Shown here in pieces: positions 40,598 through 50,712 of a stretch of DNA of 64,000 nucleotides (its first letter is position 1; every line of letters starts with the position of its first letter). Source of the stretch: Petroclostridium xylanilyticum (GTDB lineage: Bacteria > Bacillota > Clostridia > SK-Y3); contig NZ_NPML01000013.1 of the NCBI RefSeq assembly GCF_002252565.1, positions 355,523 to 419,522 of the forward strand. Direction: 5' to 3'. Position numbers and translations under genes: made by a program. The notes under the pieces are model-generated. The model did not search any database and was not told the origin of the DNA. It saw only the letters and a program-made list of their open reading frames with translations.

Positions 40598-41035
40598 TTA
40601 TTTATTTTCCAATGAATGAATTTTATCTACTCTGGTTTGATGCCTTCCACCTTGAAATTCGGCTTTCAGCCATGCGTTTACTATTTCTATTGCAAGACTT
40701 GGCCCCACAACTCTTCCTCCCAAGGCAATAACGTTAGCATTATTATGCTCCTTAGCCATTCTCGCTGAAAAACAATCTCCACATAAAGCAGCTCTTATGC
40801 CATGAATTTTATTTGCGGCAATTGAAATACCAATGCCTGTCCCACATACTAATATTCCCTTTTCACATTCCCCGTTAATAACAGACATGCAGACAGGGTG
40901 TGCAATATCAGGATAATCCACTGATACCGGGCTGTCCACACCAAAATCCTTTACTTCATGTCCCTCTTGCAGTAAGTACTTTTTTATCTCTTCTTTAAGT
41001 TCAAAACCACCATGGTCGCTACCGATTGCTATCAT
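40598..41035 (-). CDS. rpiB: Ribose-5-phosphate isomerase B
   Basis: RpiB interconverts ribose-5-phosphate and ribulose-5-phosphate. The 145-residue product has the family start IAIGSDHGGFELKEEIKKYL, the catalytic cysteine in LVCGTGIGISIAANK (about residue 65), and ARMAKEHNNANVIALGGRVVG. GGAG lies 8 bases before the ATG at 41035. A strong promoter lies upstream and upp follows by 23 bases. Allose-6-phosphate isomerase activity is a known side function in this family. Confidence 0.95.
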   Translation of the reverse strand: MIAIGSDHGGFELKEEIKKYLLQEGHEVKDFGVDSPVSVDYPDIAHPVCMSVINGECEKGILVCGTGIGISIAANKIHGIRAALCGDCFSARMAKEHNNANVIALGGRVVGPSLAIEIVNAWLKAEFQGGRHQTRVDKIHSLENK

Positions 41036-41084
41036 ACTACACACTCCTTACAATAGCTCACATCATTCATCTTTATCTTACACT

Positions 41085-41113
41085 ATTGTATATAATATTT
41101 AGTGTTATGTCAA
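41085..41113 (-). promoter_or_regulatory. Promoter of rpiB-upp
   Basis: Minus-strand TTGACA and TACAAT, 17-base spacer, about 50 bases before the rpiB start. Confidence 0.85.
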
Positions 41114-41159
41114 AACTTTTTAAATTTCCAGGCGTATTTAATATTTTTGAAGAATATAG

Positions 41160-41870
41160 TTAACATTCTTCACAGCACTTTTTCTCATACTCCCGCTCGG
41201 CCTGGGACTTCCTGAGATAGAAAGGTGCAAAAGTCAAATAGCTTTCTGTCTCACCCCTGTGTGCTTTTTGAAGAGCCAGCTCCGCTATAGAGGACGCCTT
41301 CTGCATTCTACAGCTTACGGGAGCAAATTCGCAAAGCTCTCCCAGCTCGCTGATCAGTTTGTCTTGAAATACCCTCACGCCATCTCCTGTAAACATTACT
41401 TTTTCATTTTTTTCTCTTAATTCATTGATAAGTTGCTCAATAGATAATGCACGATAATTTTCTACAATATAAAAAGTTTTATCTATCCATTTATACAGTG
41501 AGTTGTATACCTGTTCTCTCTTTGCGTCCATAATTGGACATATCAAATATTTGCAAAAAGGCAAGTTAAAAGCCAGTCCATCTAAAGTGGATATCCCAAT
41601 AACAGGCTTGTTTACTGCATGAGCAAGTCCTTTGATGGTAGCCACGCCAATCCTAAGCCCTGTAAAGGAACCCGGTCCACTGGCTACAGCAAATACGTCA
41701 ATATCACTAACTTTTAATTCCGCACTATGAAGAATTTCTTTTATGATAGGCATTAGCTTTTGTGAATGAGTTTTCTTATGATTAAGAATATATTCTCCTA
41801 TTAATCTATCATCATCCATTATTGCTGCAGTTGCAACAATAGAGGATGTATCTACTGCAAGCACTTTCAA
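41160..41870 (-). CDS. tsaB: tRNA t6A biosynthesis protein TsaB
   Basis: TsaB is the inactive Kae1-like partner of TsaD in making N6-threonylcarbamoyladenosine at tRNA position 37. The product of about 236 residues has the ASKHA start VLAVDTSSIVATAAI, the KTHSQKLMPII motif and GPGSFTGLRIGVATIKGLA. The second TTG (41870) has GGGAG 9 bases upstream; the first (41879) is too close. The ribosome-binding site touches a heptamer hairpin. The next gene upstream, tsaE, acts in the same complex. Confidence 0.92.
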   Translation of the reverse strand: MKVLAVDTSSIVATAAIMDDDRLIGEYILNHKKTHSQKLMPIIKEILHSAELKVSDIDVFAVASGPGSFTGLRIGVATIKGLAHAVNKPVIGISTLDGLAFNLPFCKYLICPIMDAKREQVYNSLYKWIDKTFYIVENYRALSIEQLINELREKNEKVMFTGDGVRVFQDKLISELGELCEFAPVSCRMQKASSIAELALQKAHRGETESYLTFAPFYLRKSQAEREYEKKCCEEC

Positions 41871-41889
41871 AACTGTCAACTCCCTTTTA

Positions 41890-41952
41890 GTGGGGAGTGG
41901 ATAGTGGGGAGTTTTTTTATTCTCTCCCCACTATCCACTCCCCACTGTCCAC
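41890..41952. repeat. CTCCCCA-family heptamer hairpin spanning the tsaE stop codon
   Basis: Two perfect 22-base complementary arms (41890-41911 and 41924-41945) built from GTGGGGA, GTGGATA, GTGGGGA units, with a 12-base loop holding the tsaE stop codon. One further unit extends to 41952. The upstream arm is translated as the tail of TsaE. No U-tract follows on the minus strand. Confidence 0.92.
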
Positions 41953-42417
41953 CTGATTTATTATTTCTACATATCTACTGCCAACTGCCTCTATAAATAT
42001 TTCCCTGCAATTTTCGCCCTTGTCAAGGACTTTCCTTATGTCCACTTTCAAGTATGAAAGCGGTAAAATTTCTTTAATATTATCTGCCCATTCTATGATG
42101 GATATGCCGTCACTATAAATGTACTCTTCAAATCCTATTTCAAACATTTCATCTATATCATTAATCCTATATACATCAAAGTGATAGACAGGCAGTTTCC
42201 CATTGTATTCATTTACAATTGTAAATGTTGGACTGGTAACATGCTCTTTCACACCCAAGGCTTTAACCAGCCCTTTTGTAAAAGCAGTCTTTCCCGCCCC
42301 TAAGTCTCCACCAAGGCAAACCACGTCTCCCGGTCTTAAATGGACACCTGCTTTATATGCAATATTTTCTGTCTCTTGAGGAGAATTGCTAATCATTTTA
42401 ACCTTATGATTATCCAT
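41917..42417 (-). CDS. tsaE: tRNA t6A biosynthesis ATPase TsaE
   Basis: TsaE is the P-loop ATPase that drives the TsaBDE t6A complex. The 166-residue product has GGDLGAGKT at 36-44, TSPTFTIVNEY (switch region) and YHFDVYRI. The final residues, VDSGEWIVGRE, are encoded by one arm of a heptamer hairpin and do not look like part of the normal family fold; the stop codon is in the hairpin loop. The original end of the gene was probably shortly before this. Followed by tsaB 47 bases on. Confidence 0.93.
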   Translation of the reverse strand: MDNHKVKMISNSPQETENIAYKAGVHLRPGDVVCLGGDLGAGKTAFTKGLVKALGVKEHVTSPTFTIVNEYNGKLPVYHFDVYRINDIDEMFEIGFEEYIYSDGISIIEWADNIKEILPLSYLKVDIRKVLDKGENCREIFIEAVGSRYVEIINQVDSGEWIVGRE

Positions 42418-42439
42418 TAAAATCCCTGCACCACCTCAA

Positions 42440-44110
42440 TTAAAATAATCCTCGGATTTTTCCATTTTCATCAATATCCATTTTCTCTGCCATCGGTTCT
42501 TTTGGAAGTCCGGGCATGGTCATGATATCACCGGTGAGTACCACAATAAACCCTGCTCCGGCAGAAACTTTTACTTCTTTTACTGTTACGGTAAATCCTT
42601 CTGGTCTCCCCAACAGGGCTGGATCATCTGAAAGGGAATATTGTGTCTTTGCCATACATATGGGCAGTCTGTCATAGCCTAATAATTCTAATTGCTTAAT
42701 AGCTTTTTCAGCTCCAGAGGTATAAACAACACCTTGCCCACCGTAAATTTGAGTTACAATGGTATTTATTTTTTCCTTGATGGGAAGTTTTTCATCATAT
42801 AAAAATTTAAAATCTGAAACGGTGGTATTAATTACTTTTTCTACTTTGTTTGCCAGGTCAATGCCTCCCTCTCCACCTTTAGCAAACACTTCCGATATTG
42901 CACACTCTACTCCCATCTCTGCACAATATCTCTGTATGTATTCAATCTCATCCCGGGTATCGGTATCAAAGTAGTTTATGGAAACAACCACCGGAACGCC
43001 AAACCCTTTCATATTTTCGATGTGTTTTCCCAGGTTTGCAATTCCTTTAGCCAATGCATCAAGATTTTCAAGCTTGAGGTCTGCTTTAGGTACTCCTCCG
43101 TTATACTTTAGTGCTCTCACCGTTGCCACAATAACAATAGCATCAGGCTTTAAGTTTCCGTATCTACATTTAATATTTAAAAATTTCTCTGCCCCAAGGT
43201 CTGCTCCAAATCCTGCTTCTGTAATTACATAGTCAGCTAACTTCAATGCCAGCTTAGTCGCAGCGATACTGTTGCACCCATGGGCAATATTTGCAAACGG
43301 GCCCCCATGCATGAAACAAGGGGTGTTTTCCAATGTTTGTACAAGATTAGGCTTAATTGCATCTTTTAACAGCAGTGTCATTGCCCCGTCAACTTTCAAA
43401 TCTTTAGCTGTCACAGGCCGATTATCATAAGTATATCCTATGATAATCCTTCCTAATCTATTTTTCAGGTCCATTAAATTTTCTGCGAGGCATAGGATAG
43501 CCATAACTTCTGAAGCAACCGTTATCATAAATCCATCTTCCCGCGGTACTCCATTTATTTTACCACCCAGGCCAACTACAATATTTCTTAGCGCCCTGTC
43601 ATTCATGTCCAGCACTCTTTTCCATAAAATCTGGCGAGGGTCTATTCCCAGCTTGTTTCCTTGCTGGATATGGTTGTCAATGACTGCTGATAGCAAATTA
43701 TGTGCAGAAGTGATGGCATGCATATCACCGGTAAAGTGCAGATTAATATCTTCCATAGGTACAACCTGCGAGTATCCTCCTCCGGCTGCCCCTCCCTTTA
43801 TCCCCATTACAGGCCCTAATGAAGGTTCTCTTAATGCTATAACAGCCTTTTTCCCTATCCTGTTCATTGCCTGTCCCAGTCCAACCGTGGTGGTCGTTTT
43901 GCCCTCTCCTGCAGGCGTCGGATTAATTGCAGTGACAAGAATTAATTTACCATCCGGACGATCCTTTACTCTTTCCCACAGCTGTTCGGTAACTTTGGCT
44001 TTATACTTTCCGTAGTATTCCAATTCCTCTTCATATATCCCCAACACTTCGGCAATATGGCGTATATGCCTCATTTTAGCCTGCTGCGCGATTTCTATAT
44101 CAGTTAACAT
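42440..44110 (-). CDS. fhs: Formate--tetrahydrofolate ligase
   Basis: FTHFS makes 10-formyl-THF from formate, THF and ATP: a step of the Wood-Ljungdahl pathway in acetogens, and in other Clostridia a route for one-carbon supply. The 556-residue product is the family's normal length, with the ATP motif [17 protein letters not shown] (about residues 60-76), [19 protein letters not shown] and [26 protein letters not shown] precedes the ATG at 44110; a frame extending 12 codons upstream lacks support. Acetogenesis cannot be inferred from this gene alone. Confidence 0.96.
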   Translation of the reverse strand: MLTDIEIAQQAKMRHIRHIAEVLGIYEEELEYYGKYKAKVTEQLWERVKDRPDGKLILVTAINPTPAGEGKTTTTVGLGQAMNRIGKKAVIALREPSLGPVMGIKGGAAGGGYSQVVPMEDINLHFTGDMHAITSAHNLLSAVIDNHIQQGNKLGIDPRQILWKRVLDMNDRALRNIVVGLGGKINGVPREDGFMITVASEVMAILCLAENLMDLKNRLGRIIIGYTYDNRPVTAKDLKVDGAMTLLLKDAIKPNLVQTLENTPCFMHGGPFANIAHGCNSIAATKLALKLADYVITEAGFGADLGAEKFLNIKCRYGNLKPDAIVIVATVRALKYNGGVPKADLKLENLDALAKGIANLGKHIENMKGFGVPVVVSINYFDTDTRDEIEYIQRYCAEMGVECAISEVFAKGGEGGIDLANKVEKVINTTVSDFKFLYDEKLPIKEKINTIVTQIYGGQGVVYTSGAEKAIKQLELLGYDRLPICMAKTQYSLSDDPALLGRPEGFTVTVKEVKVSAGAGFIVVLTGDIMTMPGLPKEPMAEKMDIDENGKIRGLF

Positions 44111-44161
44111 ATTCTCACCCTTCACATTTATTTCTATATTGGACACACTAAAAATTTTACA

Positions 44162-44572
44162 TTAACTACTACACCCACTTTTGTGTTTCGCATTGACTTT
44201 ATTCATAAACCTCTGTATATCAATAATAAACCTCTCATGGGTTCCTTCACCAATTTTTTCTCTTTGGTCGAAGGCTTCCACCTTAAAGACCAATCTTCGA
44301 TTATCTACTTCTAAAAGTTCCGCCTGGGCATAAACCTTCATGCCCAATGGTGTTGCTGCTATATGGGATATATCCACTTTTGTTCCTACAGTGGCTTGTC
44401 CTTCTTCCAGGTAAGGCTGCACACATTTTGCTGCTGCCTGCTCCATTATGGCAATCATCATAGGTGTTGCAAAAACTTCTACTGAACCGCTGCCTACTTT
44501 TTTAGCACTTACTTCTTCGGTTACAGCCATTTCTATTTTTTCACTCAATCCAGGTTTTAATTTATCATTCAT
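44162..44572 (-). CDS. FlK-like hot-dog thioesterase
   Basis: A 136-residue single hot-dog domain protein. The three residues used by fluoroacetyl-CoA thioesterase FlK appear in family order: Thr in FATPMMIAIMEQAA, Glu in the same stretch, and His in ISHIAATPLGMKV. Most relatives of FlK are not known to act on fluoroacetyl-CoA; the substrate is open. The ATG at 44572 lies a few bases after GGTGG. The fhs gene follows 51 bases downstream. A weak promoter (TTGGAT, 18 bases, TAAAAT) is visible upstream. Confidence 0.8.
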   Translation of the reverse strand: MNDKLKPGLSEKIEMAVTEEVSAKKVGSGSVEVFATPMMIAIMEQAAAKCVQPYLEEGQATVGTKVDISHIAATPLGMKVYAQAELLEVDNRRLVFKVEAFDQREKIGEGTHERFIIDIQRFMNKVNAKHKSGCSS

Positions 44573-44675
44573 TCTTTTCCACCACCAAACTATAGTTCTT
44601 AACACATTTAGAATTATTTTATCATATTGTCCCTAACTTATCCAATATTTTTTGAACAGTTCTTCTTATTTGAGT

Positions 44676-44714
44676 AATAAAAAATCTGTGGAGATTTTCC
44701 ACAGATTTTTTATT
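44676..44714 (-). terminator. Terminator of ftsH
   Basis: A perfect 17-bp stem with a 5-base loop, ending in a T-rich arm on the minus strand. The ftsH stop codon is in the upstream arm. Confidence 0.9.
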
Positions 44715-46560
44715 GGTTATTATTTTCTTCTTTATTTTCTTCATCCTTCTCTGCACTTGCAAAAATTTCCTCGAACTCCGGTCCGTCCAGCTTTTCTTTT
44801 TCAAGAAGTGCCTGTGCAACCTTATGAAGCTTGTGAATATTCTGTTCCAGGAGTTGCTGACATTTTTTATATGCGCTGTCGATGATATTTCTGATTTCTT
44901 CGTCAATCTCGGCAGCTACATGCTCACTAAAGTTCCTGGACTGTGCAAGATCCCTTCCGATGAAAACCTCATCCTGTTCAGAACCAAAAGTCATAGGACC
45001 TAATCTTTCACTCATACCGTATTTGGTAACCATTTTTCTGGCAATATTTGTCGCTCTCTGAATATCGTTGGAAGCACCGGTGCTGATATCGTCCAGTACT
45101 AATTTTTCAGCTACCCGGCCTCCAAGAAGTTCTATAATATCTTCTATCATTTCGGTCTTGGAAACATAATATTTATCTTCTTTAGGAAGGGATAGTGTGT
45201 ATCCTCCCGCTCTTCCTCTTGGAATAATAGACACCTGATGCACTGGATCCTGGGTAGGAAGCAGCTTCGCAATGACAGCATGCCCTGCTTCATGATAAGC
45301 TGTTAATCTTCTTTCCTTTTCACTTATCACTCTTGTTCTCTTTTCCGGGCCAGCTATTACTTTTATAACAGCTTCTTCAACCTCTTGCATATTAATCTGT
45401 TTTTTATTACGTCTCGCTGCAAGTAATGCAGCCTCATTCATTAGATTCTCCAGGTCTGCCCCAGTAAAACCGGGCGTTGTCTTTGCCAGTACCGATAAAT
45501 CTATATCGGAACCTAGCGGCTTTCCTTTTGAATGTACTTTCAGTATCTCTTCTCTTCCTTTAACATCGGGAACACCTACTACAACCTGCCTGTCAAAACG
45601 TCCAGGCCGAAGTAATGCAGGGTCCAAAATATCAGGCCTGTTGGTTGCGGCAATGATGATAACCCCTTCATTAACACCAAAACCATCCATTTCTACTAAT
45701 AATTGGTTTAATGTTTGTTCCCTTTCATCGTGTCCGCCACCAAGACCGGCTCCTCTATGTCGGCCTACAGCATCAATTTCATCTATAAACACGATACAAG
45801 GTGCATTTTTCTTGGCTTGTTCAAACAAATCCCTCACCCTGGAAGCACCTACACCGACAAACATTTCAACGAAATCAGAACCACTGATACTGAAGAAAGG
45901 AACACCAGCTTCTCCGGCTACTGCTTTAGCGAGCAAGGTTTTACCGGTTCCCGGAGGCCCTACCAATAATACACCTTTTGGGATTCTGGCGCCAAGTTCA
46001 ACAAACTTTTTAGGTGCTTTTAAAAATTCTACAATCTCCTTTAGTTCTTCTTTTTCTTCGTCTGCTCCTGCAACATCATCAAATGTTACTTTCTTTTTAT
46101 CGTCAGTAGCCAGCTTCGCCCTGCTTTTCCCAAAAGACATAACCCTACTGCCGCCGCCACCTTGGGACTGCTGTAAAAAGAATACCCAAAAGAGTATAAA
46201 GATAACAACCAATCCCAATGTAGGTAATATGGTTATCCACCATGGAGGCGTTGGAGGTTCTTGATGATTTACTCTAAGTTTTCCCGCTGATTGTTGTGCT
46301 TTAAGTTCTTCTCCTACATCTCTATATAAAATATCTACATCCGGAATTGTTACCTCTATCTTTGAATTATCCAATTGTGTTGCTATCGCTTTATGGTCTA
46401 TGATTTCCAACTCTTTTACCTGGCCGGCTTGAATTAATCTTACCAGGTCTGAATAAACCTTTTGTTCTGTCTTATTGGGCAAGTTATATAAAGTAAAGAT
46501 CATTAAAATTACTACAAAGAGTAGTATATAGAAACTTATGCCCTTGAAGTACTTCTTCAA
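44710..46560 (-). CDS. ftsH: ATP-dependent zinc metalloprotease FtsH
   Basis: FtsH is a hexameric membrane AAA+ protease that degrades membrane and regulatory proteins. The 616-residue product has two membrane helices (about 9-26 and 110-130) around a small external domain, Walker A GPPGTGKT at 201-208, the second region of homology [18 protein letters not shown], and the zinc site HEAGH at 423-427. A TTG start follows GGAGG by 8 bases. The dnaB-tilS-hpt-ftsH order is close to Bacillus. A promoter lies upstream, and a terminator overlaps the stop. Confidence 0.97.
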   Translation of the reverse strand: MKKYFKGISFYILLFVVILMIFTLYNLPNKTEQKVYSDLVRLIQAGQVKELEIIDHKAIATQLDNSKIEVTIPDVDILYRDVGEELKAQQSAGKLRVNHQEPPTPPWWITILPTLGLVVIFILFWVFFLQQSQGGGGSRVMSFGKSRAKLATDDKKKVTFDDVAGADEEKEELKEIVEFLKAPKKFVELGARIPKGVLLVGPPGTGKTLLAKAVAGEAGVPFFSISGSDFVEMFVGVGASRVRDLFEQAKKNAPCIVFIDEIDAVGRHRGAGLGGGHDEREQTLNQLLVEMDGFGVNEGVIIIAATNRPDILDPALLRPGRFDRQVVVGVPDVKGREEILKVHSKGKPLGSDIDLSVLAKTTPGFTGADLENLMNEAALLAARRNKKQINMQEVEEAVIKVIAGPEKRTRVISEKERRLTAYHEAGHAVIAKLLPTQDPVHQVSIIPRGRAGGYTLSLPKEDKYYVSKTEMIEDIIELLGGRVAEKLVLDDISTGASNDIQRATNIARKMVTKYGMSERLGPMTFGSEQDEVFIGRDLAQSRNFSEHVAAEIDEEIRNIIDSAYKKCQQLLEQNIHKLHKVAQALLEKEKLDGPEFEEIFASAEKDEENKEENNNQ

Positions 46561-46625
46561 TAAACTCCCTCCTCAATAACCACTACGTCCATATGCGGTC
46601 ATTCTTAATAGTCGTATGTTATAAT

Positions 46626-46654
46626 ATATTAACACAAGTATCCGAAAAAAACAA
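46626..46654 (-). promoter_or_regulatory. Probable promoter of ftsH
   Basis: Minus-strand TTGTTT and TAATAT with a 17-base spacer, about 65 bases before the ftsH start. Confidence 0.55.
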
Positions 46655-46740
46655 CTAATTTTGCTTTACACCTATTAATATTCACAATAAGTTTACAATT
46701 CAATTTATAATTTTCAGTATTTTACTAGATGATAGCCGGT

Positions 46741-47286
46741 CTAGTCTTTCTTCATATAAACCTCAGATTTTAAAACACCTACAAAAGGAAGATTCCTATA
46801 TTTTTCAGCGTAATCCAGTCCATACCCTACTACAAATTCATCGGGAATATCAAATCCTTTATAATCAACATGCACTTCCGCCTGTCTTCTCGCCGGTTTA
46901 TTTAAAATAGTGCAAATTTTTACGCTTTTCGGTCCCCTTGAAATTAGAAGTTCTTTTAAATACTTTAATGTTAATCCACTATCAATAATATCTTCTACAA
47001 TTAGTATGTCCTTACCTTCAATATCTGTTTCAAGATCTTTTAATATTCTCACAACTCCGGAAGTAGATGTTGATGCACCATAGCTGGATACAGCCATAAA
47101 ATCTATTTCGACCGGGATACTTATTTCCCTTATTAAATCAGTAGTAAACATTACACCGCCTTTCAGCACGCATACAACCATTAACCTTTTTCCTCTGTAG
47201 TCTTCGCTGATTATTTTTCCCAATTCTTTTGTTTTTTCCTGTAACTGCTCCTGTGTAATTAAAACTTTTGCTATATCATTCAACAT
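46741..47286 (-). CDS. hpt: Hypoxanthine phosphoribosyltransferase
   Basis: Hpt salvages hypoxanthine and guanine to IMP and GMP with PRPP. The 181-residue product has VCVLKGGVMFTTDLIREI, the PRPP loop ILIVEDIIDSGLTLKYL and VVGYGLDYAEKYRNLPFVGVL. The ATG at 47286 follows GGAGGAG by 6 bases; the longer frame starting inside tilS is a read-through artefact. It overlaps the tilS end by 11 bases, the usual tilS-hpt coupling in Firmicutes. Confidence 0.96.
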   Translation of the reverse strand: MLNDIAKVLITQEQLQEKTKELGKIISEDYRGKRLMVVCVLKGGVMFTTDLIREISIPVEIDFMAVSSYGASTSTSGVVRILKDLETDIEGKDILIVEDIIDSGLTLKYLKELLISRGPKSVKICTILNKPARRQAEVHVDYKGFDIPDEFVVGYGLDYAEKYRNLPFVGVLKSEVYMKKD

Positions 47287-48703
47287 TTGTATCTCCTCCT
47301 GAAAATTGAATAATGAGTACATCTGCAGTTTTGTTAGTACATTTATATTTGTCATTTATTCTATACCCGACAACCCAAAGTATATCTTTGTCAGTTGCCA
47401 CAATCGGTACCTTATCCCTTTTATTCCTTGGAACCTTTAAATCTATAAAAAAATCCTTCAATTTTTTAGTCCCGTCCATTCCCAGAGGTGTAAATTTATC
47501 CCCGGGTAATCTATTCCTAATATATATTTCCTCATTTATTACATTATAATCAAAAGCTTTTGTAAAATCATTTAATTCTATATTTTTCAAATTTTCTTTG
47601 GCTGACACATAGGCTGTGACAGTCATGTTTATTTCTTTAATAAAAATTTGTTGATCTAATTTTAATGGATAATAAAAACTGTTATTCTTTTTATCTGAAT
47701 CTCCTTTTCTAAACAGGTAAACATCATTATAAACGATCTCCATTCTTAACCCTTCAGGAAGATCCAAGGCTTTCCCTATATTTTTACCAGTGTTCTTTCC
47801 ATTGACCATCTGTACAATTTCTTCAATATGTTTGTACTCTATATTTGCAGTATTTCCTTTTAAAATGTCAATGGCTTTCCTGATAACTCTTCTCTGGATT
47901 GCAAGGTGCTGATTTAGCAAAAATGTTACCGGAATATAAATGCCTTTGGAATCAGCCCTCAATTGCTTTTCAATCATATTATTTACAAAGTCCTTAATAA
48001 AATCATTATCTTCCCTAATCAATTCAGCTGTTTTCGCAGCAGTTTGTATAAATCCGGAGTTATGCTCTTTTATAATATATGGTATTAGATCAAGCCTTAT
48101 TTTATTTCTGGTATATATTGATTTTAAATTAGTTTCATCCAGGCGGGGATTTAATCCATTTTCTTGACAGTACTGTTCTATAGCCTCCCGGCCGGTTTCC
48201 AGCAATGGCCGCACTACTCCATCCTCTCTAACCGGCTTAATTCCAGAAAGCCCCTCCAAACCCGTTCCACGGATAAATCGCATTAAAACTGTTTCCGCCT
48301 GATCATTCATGTTTTGCGCTACAGCTATTTTACGGGCCCCAACCTGCCTGGCAATTTTAAAAAAAAATGCATACCTTTCTTCCCGCCCAGCAACTTCCTC
48401 TGAAATAGCTCTTTCCTTTGAAAGCTGCCGAATATCAACTGATTTGATATATACTGGCACCTGTAACTTTTCACACAATTCCTTAACGTAGGCAGCATCC
48501 TGCTCAGCAGCCTGTCCTCTTAACTGATGATTCAAATGGGCCGCATACAGCTTGATTTGATACTCATCCTTAAGTAAATTTAGTACATGCAAAAGGCAGA
48601 CCGAATCCGGTCCTCCGGAGACACCCACTACAATTTTGTCTCCGTTTTGGAACATACTGTATTTATTTATAGTTTGTCTTACTGTGTTAATAACATTGTT
48701 CAT
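47276..48703 (-). CDS. tilS: tRNA(Ile)-lysidine synthase TilS
   Basis: TilS converts the C34 of the minor tRNA-Ile to lysidine so that AUA is read as isoleucine. The 475-residue product has the PP-loop ATPase motif SGGPDS at 29-34, LNHQLRGQAAEQDAAYV, the middle substrate-binding region and a C-terminal TilS domain with NRLPGDKFTPLGMDGTKKLKDFFIDLKVPRNKRDKVPIV. It is an essential gene elsewhere. It is coupled to hpt downstream; a repeat-containing gap separates it from the convergent-free dnaB transcript. Confidence 0.95.
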   Translation of the reverse strand: MNNVINTVRQTINKYSMFQNGDKIVVGVSGGPDSVCLLHVLNLLKDEYQIKLYAAHLNHQLRGQAAEQDAAYVKELCEKLQVPVYIKSVDIRQLSKERAISEEVAGREERYAFFFKIARQVGARKIAVAQNMNDQAETVLMRFIRGTGLEGLSGIKPVREDGVVRPLLETGREAIEQYCQENGLNPRLDETNLKSIYTRNKIRLDLIPYIIKEHNSGFIQTAAKTAELIREDNDFIKDFVNNMIEKQLRADSKGIYIPVTFLLNQHLAIQRRVIRKAIDILKGNTANIEYKHIEEIVQMVNGKNTGKNIGKALDLPEGLRMEIVYNDVYLFRKGDSDKKNNSFYYPLKLDQQIFIKEINMTVTAYVSAKENLKNIELNDFTKAFDYNVINEEIYIRNRLPGDKFTPLGMDGTKKLKDFFIDLKVPRNKRDKVPIVATDKDILWVVGYRINDKYKCTNKTADVLIIQFSGGDTNVE

Positions 48704-48785
48704 TATCTTTATTTTCTACCCTCAACATTGTCAGTTTTTGCTTATACCTACACAGGACGCATCCCTTCTTCCTGCTAAACCGGAC

Positions 48786-48848
48786 TTTTTTGTGGTTTCG
48801 GTTTTACTCCCCACTCCCCACTGTCCACTCCTCACTATTTTCATATTA
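48786..48848. repeat. CTCCCCA-family heptamer repeat directly after dnaB
   Basis: Four tandem 7-base units at 48807-48834 (CTCCCCA, CTCCCCA, CTGTCCA, CTCCTCA) in the same longer block as 4359-4409 (TTTTTGTGG lead, ATTTTCATATTA tail). One extra unit distinguishes it from the prs copy, as expected from slippage. The block ends at the dnaB stop codon. Confidence 0.85.
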
Positions 48849-50183
48849 TCAGTTATGTATTCTCTCCAAATTTGCAAACTTCGTATACTGTCCCAACCAC
48901 ACCAATTCTACAGTACCCGTTGAGCCATTTCTGTGTTTTGCTATGATGCATTCTGCAATATTTTTCTTATCAGTATCAGGATTATAATAGTCATCCCTAT
49001 ACAGAAACATTACTATATCCGCATCCTGTTCTATCGCCCCGGATTCTCTTAAATCACTAAGTACTGGCCTGTGGTCTGCTCTTGACTCTGGAGCACGGCT
49101 TAACTGGGATAGTGTAATCACAGGTACATTAATTTCTTTTGCTAAAATCTTTAAGGACCTTGAAATCTCTGAGATCTCCTGCTGACGATTTTCAATTTTC
49201 CCTCTGCCCTGTATAAGCTGCAAGTAGTCGATTACTACCAATCCTAAATTTTTTTCTAGCTTTAGTCTTCTGCATTTTGCACGCATCTCTGCAATAGAGA
49301 TTCCCGGAGTATCATCAATATAAATCGGAGCTTCTGAAAGCGGGCCAATTACCCTCGCTAACTTTGGCCAGTCCTCGTCCTGTAACTCTCCGGTTCGTAT
49401 TTTCTGGCTTTCTATTAATGCTTCGGACCATAGCATCCTGTTTACCAACTGCTCCTTAGACATTTCCAGGCTAAAAATAGCTACAGGTACATTTGCGTGC
49501 ACTGCAGCATACTGCGCAATATTTAATGCAAAACTGGTTTTTCCCATTGCCGGCCGTGCCGCAATCAAAATAAGGTCGGATGGATGCAGTCCGGCAGTTT
49601 TATGGTCCAAATCTATAAACCCAGTTGGTATTCCAACAATTTTTCCTTTATTTTTATACAACTCTTCAAGCTTATCAAAACTCGCTATCAATACATCCCT
49701 AATAGAACTGAAACCTTGAGAATTCCTTTTTTGAAGAATATCAAAAATTCTTTTTTCTGCCTGATCCATTATGTATGAAACTTCATCCGCAGCCTCATAG
49801 CTCAAATTTGCGATATCGGCAGATGCTTTTATCAGTTTTCTTAATATCGATTTTTCTTCAACAATTTTTGCATAATATTTGACATTGGCAGTCGTGGGAA
49901 TAGCTGTAGCAATTGCTGTTAGATATTCAATACCTCCCACCGATTCTAAAGTACCCCGAAGCTTTAGTTGTTCAGTAAGCGTAATCAAATCCACAGGGTC
50001 GTTCCTGTCAAAAAGGTCCATCATTGCGTCAAAAATCTCTTTATGGTCCTCCCTATAGAAGTCATCACTTTTTATAATTTCAATAACAGTAGCAATAGCT
50101 TCCCTATCTATCAGCATTGCGCCTAATACCGACTGTTCTGCTTCAAGACTATAAGGTGGTATTCGCCCTAATGGTATATCCAT
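48849..50183 (-). CDS. dnaB: Replicative DNA helicase DnaB (DnaC in Bacillus)
   Basis: The hexameric helicase that unwinds the replication fork. The 444-residue product has an N-terminal primase-interacting domain (about 10-105, PPYSLEAEQSVLGAMLID), a linker, and the RecA-like domain with Walker A ARPAMGKT at 209-216, VVIDYLQLIQG (Walker B) and the DNA-binding LSQLSRAPE loop. No intein is present. It follows rplI by 59 bases, the conserved gdpP-rplI-dnaB order. Confidence 0.97.
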   Translation of the reverse strand: MDIPLGRIPPYSLEAEQSVLGAMLIDREAIATVIEIIKSDDFYREDHKEIFDAMMDLFDRNDPVDLITLTEQLKLRGTLESVGGIEYLTAIATAIPTTANVKYYAKIVEEKSILRKLIKASADIANLSYEAADEVSYIMDQAEKRIFDILQKRNSQGFSSIRDVLIASFDKLEELYKNKGKIVGIPTGFIDLDHKTAGLHPSDLILIAARPAMGKTSFALNIAQYAAVHANVPVAIFSLEMSKEQLVNRMLWSEALIESQKIRTGELQDEDWPKLARVIGPLSEAPIYIDDTPGISIAEMRAKCRRLKLEKNLGLVVIDYLQLIQGRGKIENRQQEISEISRSLKILAKEINVPVITLSQLSRAPESRADHRPVLSDLRESGAIEQDADIVMFLYRDDYYNPDTDKKNIAECIIAKHRNGSTGTVELVWLGQYTKFANLERIHN

Positions 50184-50242
50184 AATTTCACTCCATTATG
50201 ATAATTGGAAATCTATATAAATTGCATTTAATGCATTTTATA

Positions 50243-50692
50243 TCATTTTTCTTCAATCACATTTACTTTTATCTTGCTGGATACTTCAGGATAAACTTTA
50301 ATCTCAACCTCCATCGCCCCTAAAACTTTTATAGCTTCCGGAAGATTGACTTTTCTCTTGTCTATTTCAATCTTGTGCTGTTCCTTTAACTTATCGACTA
50401 TGTCTTTGCTGGTGATTGAGCCAAATAGCTTTCCATTTTCTCCAGCTTTGGCTTTAATAGTTACAGTTACTTTCGAAAGTTTTTGTGCCAATTCTTTTGC
50501 TTCTGCCAGTTCCTTTTCTTTTTTATATGCTTGTGCTGCCTTCTGACCTTGCATAACATTTAAGTTCGATTTGGTAGCTTCTATTGCCAAACCTTTAGGC
50601 AGCAAATAGTTTCTTGCATACCCATCACTAACATTCACTAAATCTCCTTTTTTTCCATGTCCTTTAACATCGGCTTGTAGTATTACTTGCAT
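50243..50692 (-). CDS. rplI: 50S ribosomal protein L9
   Basis: L9 binds 23S rRNA near the L1 stalk and influences frame maintenance. The 149-residue product has the N-terminal domain signature [28 protein letters not shown], a connecting helix (about 45-75) and the C-terminal domain with [12 protein letters not shown]. Normal length. It follows gdpP by 20 bases and is probably part of the yybS-gdpP-rplI-dnaB transcript. Confidence 0.97.
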   Translation of the reverse strand: MQVILQADVKGHGKKGDLVNVSDGYARNYLLPKGLAIEATKSNLNVMQGQKAAQAYKKEKELAEAKELAQKLSKVTVTIKAKAGENGKLFGSITSKDIVDKLKEQHKIEIDKRKVNLPEAIKVLGAMEVEIKVYPEVSSKIKVNVIEEK

Positions 50693-50712
50693 GTTTGTTC
50701 CCTCCTATAGTC

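Noticed and set aside
43440..44015. Plus-strand open frame of 191 codons opposite fhs
   Set aside because: It is the antisense shadow of a strongly conserved gene, has no ribosome-binding site, and its composition is typical of reverse-frame translation.
45641..46264. Plus-strand open frame of 207 codons opposite ftsH
   Set aside because: It lies wholly within ftsH on the other strand, with no recognisable domain or start signal.
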